Source: Maribacter sp.
GTDB taxonomy: Bacteria > Bacteroidota > Bacteroidia > Flavobacteriales > Flavobacteriaceae
DNA length: 64,000 nt
NCBI GenBank assembly: GCA_002749285.1
Contig: PDPR01000009.1
Coordinates: 124,001-188,000 of the forward strand
Direction: 5' to 3'
Below are positions 55,541 to 63,311 of this stretch, one piece after another. Numbering within the stretch: the first letter of the stretch is position 1; the number at the start of each line of letters is the position of its first letter. The notes beneath the pieces were generated by a model. It did no database searches. It was not told where the DNA came from and saw only the letters and a program-made list of their open reading frames with translations. Position numbers and translations under genes: made by a program.

Positions 55541-55851
55541 ACCAATGGTCATTCCCTTCTTTAAGGTCTATTGGACACCCTGTTCTTATTGGGTGCGGGG
55601 TTCTATTATTTATTCCCTTGTTCTATCATTGTAGTATCATTTTACCTACACTGGAAATAGAACAGGGGCTTTTTTGCTCTGCTTCAATACGGCCATCACC
55701 TCTTTTCCTATGTGCTGTTCTTCTTTTGTTGCCATTAATACTGACCCGTCCTGAATAAGGACTTCACTATCTTTTTGTTTACTAAAAAACATCCTAAACT
55801 GTCATATTCATCAAACGATGGTAACTAAAGAAGTAAAGGGAAGTATTAAGA
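55541..55851. other. Intergenic gap between ferredoxin and ECF sigma genes
   Basis: This 311-base stretch carries the ferredoxin terminator at its left and becomes very AT-rich toward the sigma gene. No protein with recognisable features is encoded; a 78-codon hydrophobic frame overlapping the ferredoxin end (55522-55758) crosses the terminator and is not called. The last 60 bases presumably carry the sigma gene's promoter, but no clear motif was found. Confidence 0.4.
55615..55675 (+). terminator. Long nested hairpin terminator after the ferredoxin gene
   Basis: CCCTTGTTCTAT (55615-55626) pairs with ATAGAACAGGGG (55657-55668) at 11 of 12 positions. An inner stem TGTAG (55630-55634) / CTACA (55646-55650) lies within, and a run of six T's follows (55670-55675). 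This is a convincing intrinsic terminator, unusual only for its long, two-part stem. Confidence 0.8.
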
Positions 55852-56355
55852 ATGGAAAAACAGAAAACCATATTTCTTTCAGCTTTAAAAGAAAATCAGG
55901 ATAAGCTATATAGAATTTGCTCTATTTATTCAGATGATAATGAAGATTCTAAAGACCTGTATCAAGAGGTCTTAGTTAACATTTGGAAGTCGATGAGTTC
56001 CTTTAAAGGCAATTCATCTATTGGTACTTGGATGTTTAGGATAGCATTAAATGTTTGTCTTCGTTTCAAATCAAAATACACGAAAAACCAAAACCGATTT
56101 ATCAGATTAGATAGTATGACTATTATCAATATCAGTTCTGAAGTAGAAGATGAAAATAATGATGAAAAACTAATAGCTTTAAGAAAGTGTGTCAAAAAAT
56201 TGAATGATGGGGAGAAAGCAATAGTCGCTTTGTACTTGGAGGGATTGGCAGACCGGGAAATTTCAGACATACTTGGGCTATCCGAAAACCACATAGCCGT
56301 AAAAATTAAGCGGATTAAATCAAAATTATTCAACTGTATAAATGGAATATTATGA
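55852..56355 (+). CDS. ECF-type RNA polymerase sigma factor
   Basis: This 167-residue sigma-70 family protein has region 2 at about 20-70 (DLYQEVLVNIWKSMSSFKGNSSIGTWMFRIALNVCLRF) and region 4 at about 115-165 (GEKAIVALYLEGLADREISDILGLSENHIAVKIKRIKSKLF). It has only these two domains, hence the ECF class. It overlaps the next gene by 4 bases (ATGA), the usual arrangement of a sigma factor with a membrane partner. Codon use is strongly AT-rich (AAA, TTA, ATA), unlike the genes on either side, and a decayed IS3 element follows, so the cassette may be acquired. The controlled genes are unknown. Confidence 0.92.
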   Translation: MEKQKTIFLSALKENQDKLYRICSIYSDDNEDSKDLYQEVLVNIWKSMSSFKGNSSIGTWMFRIALNVCLRFKSKYTKNQNRFIRLDSMTIINISSEVEDENNDEKLIALRKCVKKLNDGEKAIVALYLEGLADREISDILGLSENHIAVKIKRIKSKLFNCINGIL

Positions 56356-56942
56356 TAGAAGATGAATTAATTAAAATCTGGCAATCATCCAGTAATCAAG
56401 AGCGTATAAAATTTGAGAAATCTAAGCTGATGATTGAGTTACAATCAAGTTTAGACAATCTAAATAAATGGTGGGAATTCGCAGTAAGAGTAGAGGTAGT
56501 TGCTGCATTCATCGCGATTCCAATCTTTGCCTTTATAACGTATTGGATTCCTTTTACTACTTCCAAAATTGCTTCGGTTTTAATAATAATCTATGTTGTT
56601 TTTTTAATAACTCGATTAACTAGCATAAAAAAGTTAAAACCGATGGATTTGGAAGAGAATTACCTAATGTACCTTAAAAAGTCTAAAAAGTACCTTGAAG
56701 CCCAAGGAATACTTATTGAAACTTACAAGTATTGGGGTGCATTGCCTCTGTATCCTATAATATTTCTCTTTGTAATTGATTTTTGGGAAATACCATCAAA
56801 ACGTGTTTTAATAGTTATACTTTTTTTAAATATGGTAGGCATGCACATTTACGCATACATTATTCAGAAAAGAAAAGTAAAAAAAGAAATTAATCCACGA
56901 ATATCCAGAATTAATGAATTAATAAATCAATTAGAACAATAG
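56352..56942 (+). CDS. Membrane protein, probable partner of the ECF sigma factor
   Basis: This 196-residue protein has a charged, helical N-terminus (MIEDELIKIWQSSSNQERIKFEKSKL) and about four membrane helices: near residues 47-64, 70-88, 128-145 and 152-170. The N-terminal part, coupled to an upstream ECF sigma factor by a 4-base overlap, is what one expects of a sigma-binding cytoplasmic domain of a membrane anti-sigma factor. No zinc-binding HxxxCxxC motif is present, so it is not the common ZAS type. A lysine-rich C-terminal tail (KRKVKKEINPR) follows the last helix. The anti-sigma role is inference from context. Confidence 0.75.
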   Translation: MIEDELIKIWQSSSNQERIKFEKSKLMIELQSSLDNLNKWWEFAVRVEVVAAFIAIPIFAFITYWIPFTTSKIASVLIIIYVVFLITRLTSIKKLKPMDLEENYLMYLKKSKKYLEAQGILIETYKYWGALPLYPIIFLFVIDFWEIPSKRVLIVILFLNMVGMHIYAYIIQKRKVKKEINPRISRINELINQLEQ

Positions 56943-56945
56943 CAT

Positions 56946-57101
56946 ATGAAATCCAAATATAGATTATCCAAATATAGACCCTCAAGGGTTTCAACAGACT
57001 TTTTAGAACAATTGTCAAAAATCTTGAGTTTTTCAATTTCAAAAACAAGAAGAGAAACAATCAAACGAAAGAGAAGTCAAAATAGGGATAAAAGGTACTG
57101 A
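56946..57101 (+). CDS. Possible small basic protein of 51 residues, third gene of the sigma cassette
   Basis: A short frame begins 3 bases after the stop of the membrane-protein gene and ends with TGA at 57099-57101. It would encode 51 residues, very rich in Lys/Arg (ending RKRSQNRDKRY), starting with a doubled KYRLSKYRP. A 13-base direct repeat (ATCCAAATATAGA at 56951-56963 and 56966-56978) encodes the doubling. The spacing fits an operon, but length and composition also fit chance in AT-rich DNA beside a decayed transposon. No family is recognised. Confidence 0.35.
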   Translation: MKSKYRLSKYRPSRVSTDFLEQLSKILSFSISKTRRETIKRKRSQNRDKRY

Positions 57102-57204
57102 TGGCAGCCGTGTACAGCCCATTGTGGCTGAATCCCTAATCGGAATTCATTGCAATTACCTATCTTTCGGTCACGGCGGAATAACACTACGTGTAATCCC
57201 GCAA

Positions 57205-57450
57205 CAGGCCATACACAAATACGATATCAAGACCCAAAAGGGGTGGTTGTACCTGACTGCCATTATCGATTTATATGATAGGCAAGTAAAATAAGACCGG
57301 GCCTTGAGCACCGGCATACGATACGCCCCAAAGGAACCTGGTGAACCAACCAAGAGGAATACCTTGACCACCCAATCCATAGGCAGAAAGGCAAATTGCC
57401 AGGATAATGCCGTGGCCGGATATTTTCCCTGGAACCTTAAAGGTTGAACT
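57205..57450 (+). pseudogene. IS3-family transposase (orfB) remnant
   Basis: One reading frame keeps two unmistakable orfB segments. TQKGWLYLTAIIDLYDRQV (57232-57288) is the integrase-core start, and SIGRKANCQDNAVAGYF (57376-57426) is the conserved SMSRKGNCWDNA region near the catalytic Glu. Between them is an in-frame TAA (57292-57294) and only about 30 codons where ~55 are normal, so there is an internal deletion. The N-terminus, orfA and the rest of the C-terminus are absent. GTCCA (57684-57688) / TGGAC (57698-57702) further right may be the old right end. It is dead and cannot transpose. Confidence 0.8.
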
Positions 57451-57737
57451 TGCTTATGGCCATGGGCCCGAAACCATAGGACAGGCCAAAACAGGCATCT
57501 TATCAATCTGAAAATGAGGCATAGGCCCTGGAAAATCTGCCCGATTTTCCATTGCAAGTCCAACCATGTCCAGTCTACCTTTTCAAATCACATAAAGTGT
57601 AGTGTACCACCCTTGTCAAACGTGATAAAAATCATCTTTATCGTTAGGTCTATCCACTAATTCCTTACTTTTGCATTCTGTGTGTCCAAATTTATTCTGG
57701 ACCGATCAAACGTATAACCTATCACATTTTCTTGAAT
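57451..57737. other. IS3 remnant flank and DoxX leader
   Basis: No gene is visible. TGATAAAAATCA at 57623-57634 is an FNR/CRP-like inverted repeat about 104 bases before the DoxX start. GTCCA / TGGAC at 57684-57702 looks like a transposon end. The left part is probably further decayed IS3 sequence. Confidence 0.4.
57623..57634. promoter_or_regulatory. FNR/CRP-like half-palindrome upstream of doxX
   Basis: TGATAAAAATCA (TGAT-N4-ATCA) lies 104-115 bases before the DoxX ATG. Its N4 is all A, unlike the ATTT form seen upstream of tonB and the ferredoxin gene, so it is a weaker candidate. Confidence 0.3.
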
Positions 57738-58229
57738 ATGGTAAAAATTAGAAACGAAAGGTTTTTAACAAACAGTATGGTGTTCCTGCGCCTTTTCATC
57801 GGATGGCACTTTCTCTATGAGGGTGTTACAAAATTATACAATCCTGATTGGACTTCATTCGGATATCTTGCCTCGGCGCAAGGTCCTTTTCGTTCCTTTT
57901 TTATTTGGATGACGGATGGTTCAATTATCGGTATGACCGATTGGGGCAATAAGATAGCCTTGGTCTTTGCGGGCCTTACCTTGTTGTTAGGTGTCTTTGA
58001 AAAATGGGGTGCTACCGTAGCGGCCTTGTTATTGGCCTTGTACTATCTGGCCCATCCTTCATTCCCATGGGTGGAACAGGTGAATGTAGAAGGCAGTTAT
58101 TGGTTCGTGAACAAGAACATGATCGAGTTTGTCGCCTGTTTGATAATCTATCAAATCCCAACTTCCCACTATTTTGGGCTACAGCGCTTGTTCAACAAGA
58201 AAGAAATATCGGACCCAACAAATCAATAA
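57738..58229 (+). CDS. DoxX-family membrane protein
   Basis: This protein of about 163 residues has four hydrophobic helices. The DoxX/SURF4-like pattern includes LRLFIGWHFLYEGVTKLYNPDW at the start, GLTLLLGVFEKWGATVAALLLALYYLAHP and a final NKNMIEFVACLIIY. The ATG at 57738 is preferred over a TTG two codons earlier. DoxX proteins are inner-membrane components linked to redox processes, but their exact activity is poorly defined. It is followed after 93 bases by a Gfo/Idh-type oxidoreductase in the same direction, a pairing that suggests a shared redox role; this is inferred. Confidence 0.85.
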   Translation: MVKIRNERFLTNSMVFLRLFIGWHFLYEGVTKLYNPDWTSFGYLASAQGPFRSFFIWMTDGSIIGMTDWGNKIALVFAGLTLLLGVFEKWGATVAALLLALYYLAHPSFPWVEQVNVEGSYWFVNKNMIEFVACLIIYQIPTSHYFGLQRLFNKKEISDPTNQ

Positions 58230-58322
58230 AAGTAAAATACGTTCCATCCTAAGGGGCCAAAAGGTTAAAGTAGGGTATGTGCCAAAATATTTTCAACACT
58301 TAAAGGAATTAAAAATCTACAG

Positions 58323-59909
58323 ATGAAATTTACAAGAAGAGACGCATTAAAGGGTTTAGGGGGTATTCCCCTGATGGGAGCGGTTTGGTGGGCCGGTGCG
58401 GCCAGTACCGTAGCCAAGAAAAAAGAACGTTCCGCTATTCTGGAGCAATTGAACATACAACCATCTTTACCTTCTGCCGTGCCCGGCATAGGGGGCGAAC
58501 CTATTCGTGTAGGTGTAATTGGTTTTGGAATCCGGGGCGAACAACTTTGCCGTTCCTTGGGTTTTGCCACTAAGGAATGGAAAGAGGAAATGCGCTTGGC
58601 AGCACAGGAAGACCCCGAACATACTGCCTTATCCGATTTTGAGTCCCAAGACAAGTTGAATGTGCATTTGGCGGGAATCTGTGATATTTTCGATTATCGT
58701 GCAAATAAGGCCTTAAACTCCTTTAACACGCCCGATAATAAAATGGAGCGTTTTAGAACCTATCAAGAGATGGTCCGTTCAGGCAAGGTCGATGCCGTGG
58801 TAATTGCCACCCCTGATCATTGGCATGCTCCAATGACCATTGATGCATTGGAGAATAATATACACGTCTATGTTGAAAAACCTATGACGCATAACATATC
58901 GGAAACCTATCGTTTACGCGATGCTGCCCTAAACTCCAAGGCCATATTGCAGGTAGGTCACCAACACAGGCAAACCCTAAGTTTCCAGACAGCAAAGGAT
59001 ATTGTCCAGAAAGGAACGATCGGACATGTATCATTGATACAGACCAACACCAATCGTAATGATGATAACGGTGCCTGGATGTATGAAATACACCCCGATG
59101 CCAGTCCACAGACTATAGATTGGGACATGTTCTTGGGCTCTGCACCAAAAGTCCCATTTAATAAGAACCATTTTTTCAGATGGCGTAAATGGTGGGCATA
59201 TGGTTCTGGTCTTTCAGGCGATTTATTGTCCCACGATTATGACCGGTTAAACTGTGTCCTGAATATGGGAATACCGGAGTCGGTAATGACTTCCGGGGGT
59301 ATATACACCCATAGGGATGGGCGAAACGTTCCCGATGTTCTTCAAGTTAATATGGAGTTCCCCAATTTCAGTACCGGAAGTAGCCAGCCCAAAGGTAAGG
59401 AGAAAGGAATGACTTTTGTATATAGTGCGACCCTGGGCAATGGATTCAACAGGCCTACCATTTTAATGGGCCATGACGGCACCATGGAACTAGGGAACCA
59501 ACTGACTGTTTGGCCCGATGGACAATCAACACGCTATGCCGACATGGTAGAAGCTGGAAAAATGGAGCCCAATACACCTATTTATAAATATAATCCAGGG
59601 GCTTCGATCCCAGATGGAGTAGCTTCGGCAACCTCCCAATACTTTGCCGATAAGGGATTGATGTGGACCTATATTAATGGTGTGCGTGTAGATTCCACCT
59701 TCTTGCATATGCGGGAATGGTTGAGTAGCCTCCGCAATGGGGGAAAGGTAAGTTGCGGTGTGAAAGAAGGATTCGAGGAAGCGATTTCATCGCATATGGC
59801 AGGGCTTTCCTATAAATTGGGCAGACGTATTGAATGGGATTCCAAACAAGAAAAATTAAAAGATATAGAAGGAATCGACTTTGATGAAGCACTACTTGCC
59901 CCCATGTAG
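58323..59909 (+). CDS. Gfo/Idh/MocA-family oxidoreductase with Tat signal
   Basis: This 528-residue protein begins MKFTRRDALKGLGGIPLMG, a twin-arginine signal, so it is probably exported folded with bound cofactor. The NAD(P)-binding Rossmann motif is at about 62-70 (RVGVIGFGIRG). The family's EKP motif follows (HVYVEKPMTHN), then the C-terminal sandwich domain with FFRWRKWWAYGSGLSGDLLSHDYD, which holds the usual catalytic/metal His-Asp. Members oxidise or rearrange sugars and related polyols; some hydrolyse glycosides through a redox mechanism. Substrate is unknown. It follows doxX and is closed by a hairpin. Confidence 0.9.
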   Translation: MKFTRRDALKGLGGIPLMGAVWWAGAASTVAKKKERSAILEQLNIQPSLPSAVPGIGGEPIRVGVIGFGIRGEQLCRSLGFATKEWKEEMRLAAQEDPEHTALSDFESQDKLNVHLAGICDIFDYRANKALNSFNTPDNKMERFRTYQEMVRSGKVDAVVIATPDHWHAPMTIDALENNIHVYVEKPMTHNISETYRLRDAALNSKAILQVGHQHRQTLSFQTAKDIVQKGTIGHVSLIQTNTNRNDDNGAWMYEIHPDASPQTIDWDMFLGSAPKVPFNKNHFFRWRKWWAYGSGLSGDLLSHDYDRLNCVLNMGIPESVMTSGGIYTHRDGRNVPDVLQVNMEFPNFSTGSSQPKGKEKGMTFVYSATLGNGFNRPTILMGHDGTMELGNQLTVWPDGQSTRYADMVEAGKMEPNTPIYKYNPGASIPDGVASATSQYFADKGLMWTYINGVRVDSTFLHMREWLSSLRNGGKVSCGVKEGFEEAISSHMAGLSYKLGRRIEWDSKQEKLKDIEGIDFDEALLAPM

Positions 59910-59957
59910 GGTCGAGAGTACTATTCTTGGTATTTATATTCTTGTTGAATCGGATAG

Positions 59958-59982
59958 TAGCGGATTTCTCTTTGATCCGCTA
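59958..59982 (+). terminator. Hairpin after the Gfo/Idh gene
   Basis: TAGCGGAT (59958-59965) pairs with ATCCGCTA (59975-59982) around a nine-base loop and is followed by TTATTGTTT. It lies about 50 bases after the stop. The broken T-run makes it an acceptable but not ideal intrinsic terminator. The rest of the gap up to 60181 holds no gene. Confidence 0.65.
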
Positions 59983-60181
59983 TTATTGTTTCCCCCCACT
60001 TACCGTTCAACAATGTGTACGATCCATTAGGGAATACATTTCTTATAGCCTTATCGGCATATGGTGCATCCAGAATTTGAAATATTAAGTTTATGGAACA
60101 AGAACCTTATGGCCAAAAAATATAGACCCTATAATATTTACATATACCAGGCCATAACCCGGTCAACCGGCGGAAAATGAC

Positions 60182-60424
60182 CTAATCAACAATATTGATC
60201 ACTTCCTGAATTTGAGGGGCATATTTCTTGATCGTCATCTCCACCCCACTCTTTAAGGTCATTTGATTCACACTACAGTCTACACAGGCTCCTTGTAACC
60301 TGACCTTGACCGAAGTGTCATTATCTATTGAGATAAGTTCAATATCCCCCCCATCACTTTGCAGAAATGGACGGATTTCCTCAAGGGCTTTTTCAACATT
60401 GGCCTTTATGTCATTTGCTGTCAT
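60182..60424 (-). CDS. NifU C-terminal-domain Fe-S scaffold protein
   Basis: This 80-residue protein consists only of the NifU C-terminal domain: VEKALEEIRPFLQSDGGDIELISI, the CVDCSVN motif holding the two cluster-binding cysteines, and a final helix. Such proteins bind a [4Fe-4S] cluster transiently and pass it to apo-proteins. The gene lies 3 bases after the Mrp-type ATPase gene in the same direction, so both probably form an Fe-S delivery operon. Confidence 0.92.
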   Translation of the reverse strand: MTANDIKANVEKALEEIRPFLQSDGGDIELISIDNDTSVKVRLQGACVDCSVNQMTLKSGVEMTIKKYAPQIQEVINIVD

Positions 60425-60427
60425 ACG

Positions 60428-61564
60428 CTACTTATTAACTGTAGAACAACCTGCCATGGTTGTAATCTTTATAGCCTCTGTAGGAGGCAGACTTTTATTT
60501 CTATTTACCATTTCCCGAACAACCCTCTTGGTAATATCCGCAAAAGCGGCTGCAATTGGAGTGGATTCCTGCAATGCCGCGGGGCGGCCTACATCGCCTG
60601 CCTCACGGATACTTTGGACCAAGGGGACCTCCCCTAAAAACGGAACATTCAAATCCCCGGCCAGATTCTTGGCCCCTTCCTTACCAAAAATATAATATTT
60701 ATTATCGGGCAATTCCTCAGGGGTGAAATAAGACATGTTCTCGACAATGCCCAAAACTGGAACGTTGATACTTTCCTGTTGGAACATCGCAACTCCTTTC
60801 CGTGCATCTGCCAGTGCCACTTCCTGTGGTGTGCTAACAACGACAGCTCCGGTAACTGGCATAGCCTGCATAATACTCAAGTGGATATCCCCCGTACCCG
60901 GAGGAAGATCGACCAATAAAAAATCAAGATCACCCCAATGGGCATCAAAGATCATCTGGTTAAGTGCCTTGGCAGCCATGGGGCCTCTCCAGATTACGGC
61001 CTGATTGGGATCGGTGAAAAACCCTATGGACAATAACTGAACCCCATAATTTTCAACAGGTTTCATTTTTGACTTTCCATCTATGGTTACGGCCAAAGGT
61101 TTTTCTTGGGCAACATCGAACATTATGGGCATTGATGGCCCATAAATATCAGCATCCAACAATCCTACATTAAAGCCCATTTCAGACAAGGTAACCGCTA
61201 AATTGGCCGTTACGGTAGACTTTCCTACACCACCTTTACCTGAAGCGACCGCTATAATATTCTTAATGCCCGGTATTGGCTTCCCCTTGATCTCATTGGC
61301 CTTGGAATTGTCCAATGCCTCAACGGTAAGGTTTACTTTTATCTTGGCCTTCCCATATACCTCTTGATGGATAATATTAAGAATCCCAACCTCTGTCTTT
61401 TTACGTGCCTGAAGACTTGGATTACTAATGACGACATCAACCTCAACCTCATCGCCGAATATCTGCACGTTCTTTACAGCGCCACTCTCTACCATGTTTT
61501 TGCCTTCCCCGGGAACCGTAATATGCTCCAAGGCCTTCAAGATATCATGCTTGTTCAATTTCAT
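60428..61564 (-). CDS. Mrp/NBP35-type Fe-S carrier P-loop ATPase
   Basis: This 378-residue protein has an N-terminal DUF59/MIP18-like domain (residues ~5-90) and a ParA/MinD-type ATPase domain with the deviant Walker A GKGGVGKST at 109-117. The DADIYGPS segment and DFLLVDLPPGTGD (Walker B) follow. The two CxxC cysteines typical of some Mrp proteins are not evident; one cysteine is near the C-terminus (MAGCSTVNK). Members carry [4Fe-4S] clusters to target enzymes, and the window contains several likely clients (ferredoxin, KorAB). It is followed directly by the NifU-domain gene. Confidence 0.9.
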   Translation of the reverse strand: MKLNKHDILKALEHITVPGEGKNMVESGAVKNVQIFGDEVEVDVVISNPSLQARKKTEVGILNIIHQEVYGKAKIKVNLTVEALDNSKANEIKGKPIPGIKNIIAVASGKGGVGKSTVTANLAVTLSEMGFNVGLLDADIYGPSMPIMFDVAQEKPLAVTIDGKSKMKPVENYGVQLLSIGFFTDPNQAVIWRGPMAAKALNQMIFDAHWGDLDFLLVDLPPGTGDIHLSIMQAMPVTGAVVVSTPQEVALADARKGVAMFQQESINVPVLGIVENMSYFTPEELPDNKYYIFGKEGAKNLAGDLNVPFLGEVPLVQSIREAGDVGRPAALQESTPIAAAFADITKRVVREMVNRNKSLPPTEAIKITTMAGCSTVNK

Positions 61565-61613
61565 AGTGGTAATCGTCCTAAAATAAATCCGTGTTGAATA
61601 ACAAAGATACGCC

Positions 61614-61724
61614 TTAGGATCGAGAAGCTAAAGTTATTGTGACGAAAAGTAGTGCAATTCCAACGGCCAATAAAGAAAACTCTTTTTTAGGTTTTCTGTT
61701 TTTATCAACTCCGTTTGGTTTCAT
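61614..61724 (-). CDS. Small single-pass membrane protein, 36 residues
   Basis: A frame from ATG at 61724 to TAA at 61614-61616 encodes 36 residues: a basic N-terminus (MKPNGVDKNRKPKKE) and one hydrophobic helix (FSLLAVGIALLFVTITLASRS). It lies 49 bases upstream of the Mrp gene on the same strand. The helix pattern is well formed and the last codons (VTI.LASRS) recur as a broken copy at 63246-63290, with the changes being conservative, which suggests a real coding sequence. The function is unknown. Confidence 0.55.
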   Translation of the reverse strand: MKPNGVDKNRKPKKEFSLLAVGIALLFVTITLASRS

Positions 61725-61894
61725 AGTATGGTCTTATCTGTAAGTTGACAATAGAACCATTATGTTATTTGGTTACGCAATAAACGTAAAGAAAGCCAAA
61801 AGCCCGACCTACAGATTGATGCATTGCTTAAATATTAGGGGTAAAGGAAAAAACATTTTTAGATACAACAACATCATACGGTAAATGAAGTGGT

Positions 61895-62375
61895 TTAAAC
61901 TTTTGTCTTTCTCTTTTTCTTGATTTTTTTCAGTGCTGTCACAATGAATGCGGGATAGTTGAACCCTTTCCAGCCCTCGGTAGTGGTACCGAACCTGTTT
62001 GGCAGTGAACGGCAACTGTCCATCCATGCATTGGCCCGTTCGACCATATGCCTTTCATCGTATGGTTCCTTTTCGGAATATACGTCCCTATCGGCGGAAT
62101 TCCCGTTGCGTTTGTTGGGACAGATGTTCGCATGGATATCCTTCTTATCACATGCCCCTCGGAAGTTCTTTGAATCGAGACCCGCATCGGCGTTCATGAA
62201 CAGCCCCCCAACAAGGATTCCGGCCTCTTCGAGCGTAGCGGTGACCACTCCGAACCGTACCTCGATGCCATAAAGGTCGCTGTGGTTGTCCGCCACGGGC
62301 GACCCTGGACATGGCCAAGGGCATTGGTCGACCTATGTTTCACAACACAAATCCCTGCAACCCTTGCTTTCGATC
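61895..62375 (-). pseudogene. IS5-family transposase remnant (C-terminal half)
   Basis: The minus strand reads ADNHSDLYGIEVRFGVVTATLEEAGI ... GLFMNADAGLDSKNFRGACDKKDI and later VERANAWMDSCRSL with a basic tail KKIKKKRKTKV. These correspond to the DDE-domain and C-terminal regions of IS5-like transposases of Bacteroidota (NADAGFDS and the ER.NAW.D block with the catalytic Glu). The open frame begins at 62296; upstream, PMPLAMS in another frame (near 62310-62330) shows a frameshift, and the N-terminal half is absent. It is an inactive remnant lying inside the broken interval between the alkyltransferase-like and Mrp genes. Confidence 0.8.
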
Positions 62376-62420
62376 CAAAAAAAGTTTAATCCAGTTCAGT
62401 AAGAATCAACTGATGATTTA

Positions 62421-62432
62421 TGACATTTATCA
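62421..62432. promoter_or_regulatory. FNR/CRP-like half-palindrome upstream of the OMP gene
   Basis: TGACATTTATCA lies 61-72 bases before the outer-membrane protein ATG. It is one base off the TGATATTTATCA sequence found upstream of tonB and the ferredoxin gene. Confidence 0.4.
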
Positions 62433-62492
62433 TATAACTATAATTCATTTAATGATACTATTGCACCATAAAATCGATAATAGAACAATCAT

Positions 62493-63077
62493 ATGGCCAT
62501 AGTGAAAAACAACTGGAGAATTATAGTGTTGGGCGTTTTCCTGATAGGAGCTACAGCAAATGTCAGATCACAAGACGGAACTGTTGAAAAATCCAATAAT
62601 GGAATCCAAATTGGGGTCTTGGGGACTTGGCTCCACAATGAGGCTAGGCTATCCGATGAAATTGCACTACGGAGTGAACTTGGGCTCGACAGTGGTTTCT
62701 TTGGCGGGGAGATTTATGGCGATGCAGGTTTTATAATGGTTCCCGTAATTACCTTGGAGCCGAGATGGTATTATAATCTGCAAAAAAGAGCGGCCAATTC
62801 CCGCCCAACATTAGGCAATAGCGGAAATTTCGTTTCCTTGAAAACAAGTTGCCACCCCGATTGGTTCATCATCTCCAATAGTGACAATGTAGACCTTGTT
62901 AGCCAAATATCGGCTATCCCCACATGGGGAATCCGTAGAAACATCGGCAAACATTTTAACTATGAGGCAGGTATCGGCATTGGTTTCCGTTACATCTTCT
63001 ACAAAAGTGAGGGATTTGCGGAAAATGAGGGTGAGGCGGCCGCTAACCTGCATTTGAGAATAGGCTACAGGTTCTAA
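62493..63077 (+). CDS. Predicted small outer-membrane beta-barrel protein
   Basis: This 194-residue protein has a signal peptide ending TANVRSQ and amphipathic strands throughout: IQIGVLGTWLHNEARLS, IALRSELGLDSGFFGGE, VITLEPRWYYNL, FNYEAGIGIGFRYIFY and the last AANLHLRIGYRF, ending in Phe as barrel proteins do. Eight strands would fit the length. Two cysteine-free loops carry the short KTSCHPDWFI stretch with one cysteine. I do not recognise the family or ligand. It stands alone on the plus strand inside an interval bordered by an IS remnant and the broken small-gene repeat. Confidence 0.8.
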   Translation: MAIVKNNWRIIVLGVFLIGATANVRSQDGTVEKSNNGIQIGVLGTWLHNEARLSDEIALRSELGLDSGFFGGEIYGDAGFIMVPVITLEPRWYYNLQKRAANSRPTLGNSGNFVSLKTSCHPDWFIISNSDNVDLVSQISAIPTWGIRRNIGKHFNYEAGIGIGFRYIFYKSEGFAENEGEAAANLHLRIGYRF

Positions 63078-63245
63078 GGCCAAGATCCGATCAATAGAAT
63101 GCTTTGTTTTTTGTTTGGGTGTAAAAACCAATCCGACAAAAATCATCTAAAAAAGCTGGCTTCCAAGTCCGTTTTTTTGATATCCCGCCCTTAAACAGGA
63201 GTTGGGAACCATCCCCATAAAAATATACGGGGAACGGAAAGCCCC

Positions 63246-63299
63246 TTAAGACCGAGAAGCTAAAGCTATTGTGACGAAAACAGTGTGGCCAAGCAATAT
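63246..63299 (-). pseudogene. Broken 3' end of the 36-residue membrane protein gene
   Basis: Read on the minus strand, this ends in FVTIALASRS-stop, matching FVTITLASRS of the intact gene at 61614-61724. At DNA level 63244-63280 and 61612-61648 agree at 34 of 37 positions. Upstream the frame meets a stop at 63300-63302 and no start, so only the last ~17 codons remain. It follows the alkyltransferase-like gene's stop by 12 bases. Confidence 0.6.
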
Positions 63300-63311
63300 T
63301 TATACCTGATC

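Noticed and set aside
55522..55758. 78-codon hydrophobic frame overlapping the ferredoxin end
   Set aside because: It spans the ferredoxin terminator hairpin and lacks a start context; the hydrophobicity comes from T-rich sequence.
61614..63299. Direct repeats considered as attL/attR of an integrated element
   Set aside because: No integrase gene lies between them, and the intact and truncated gene copies are in the wrong order for integration into the 3' end.
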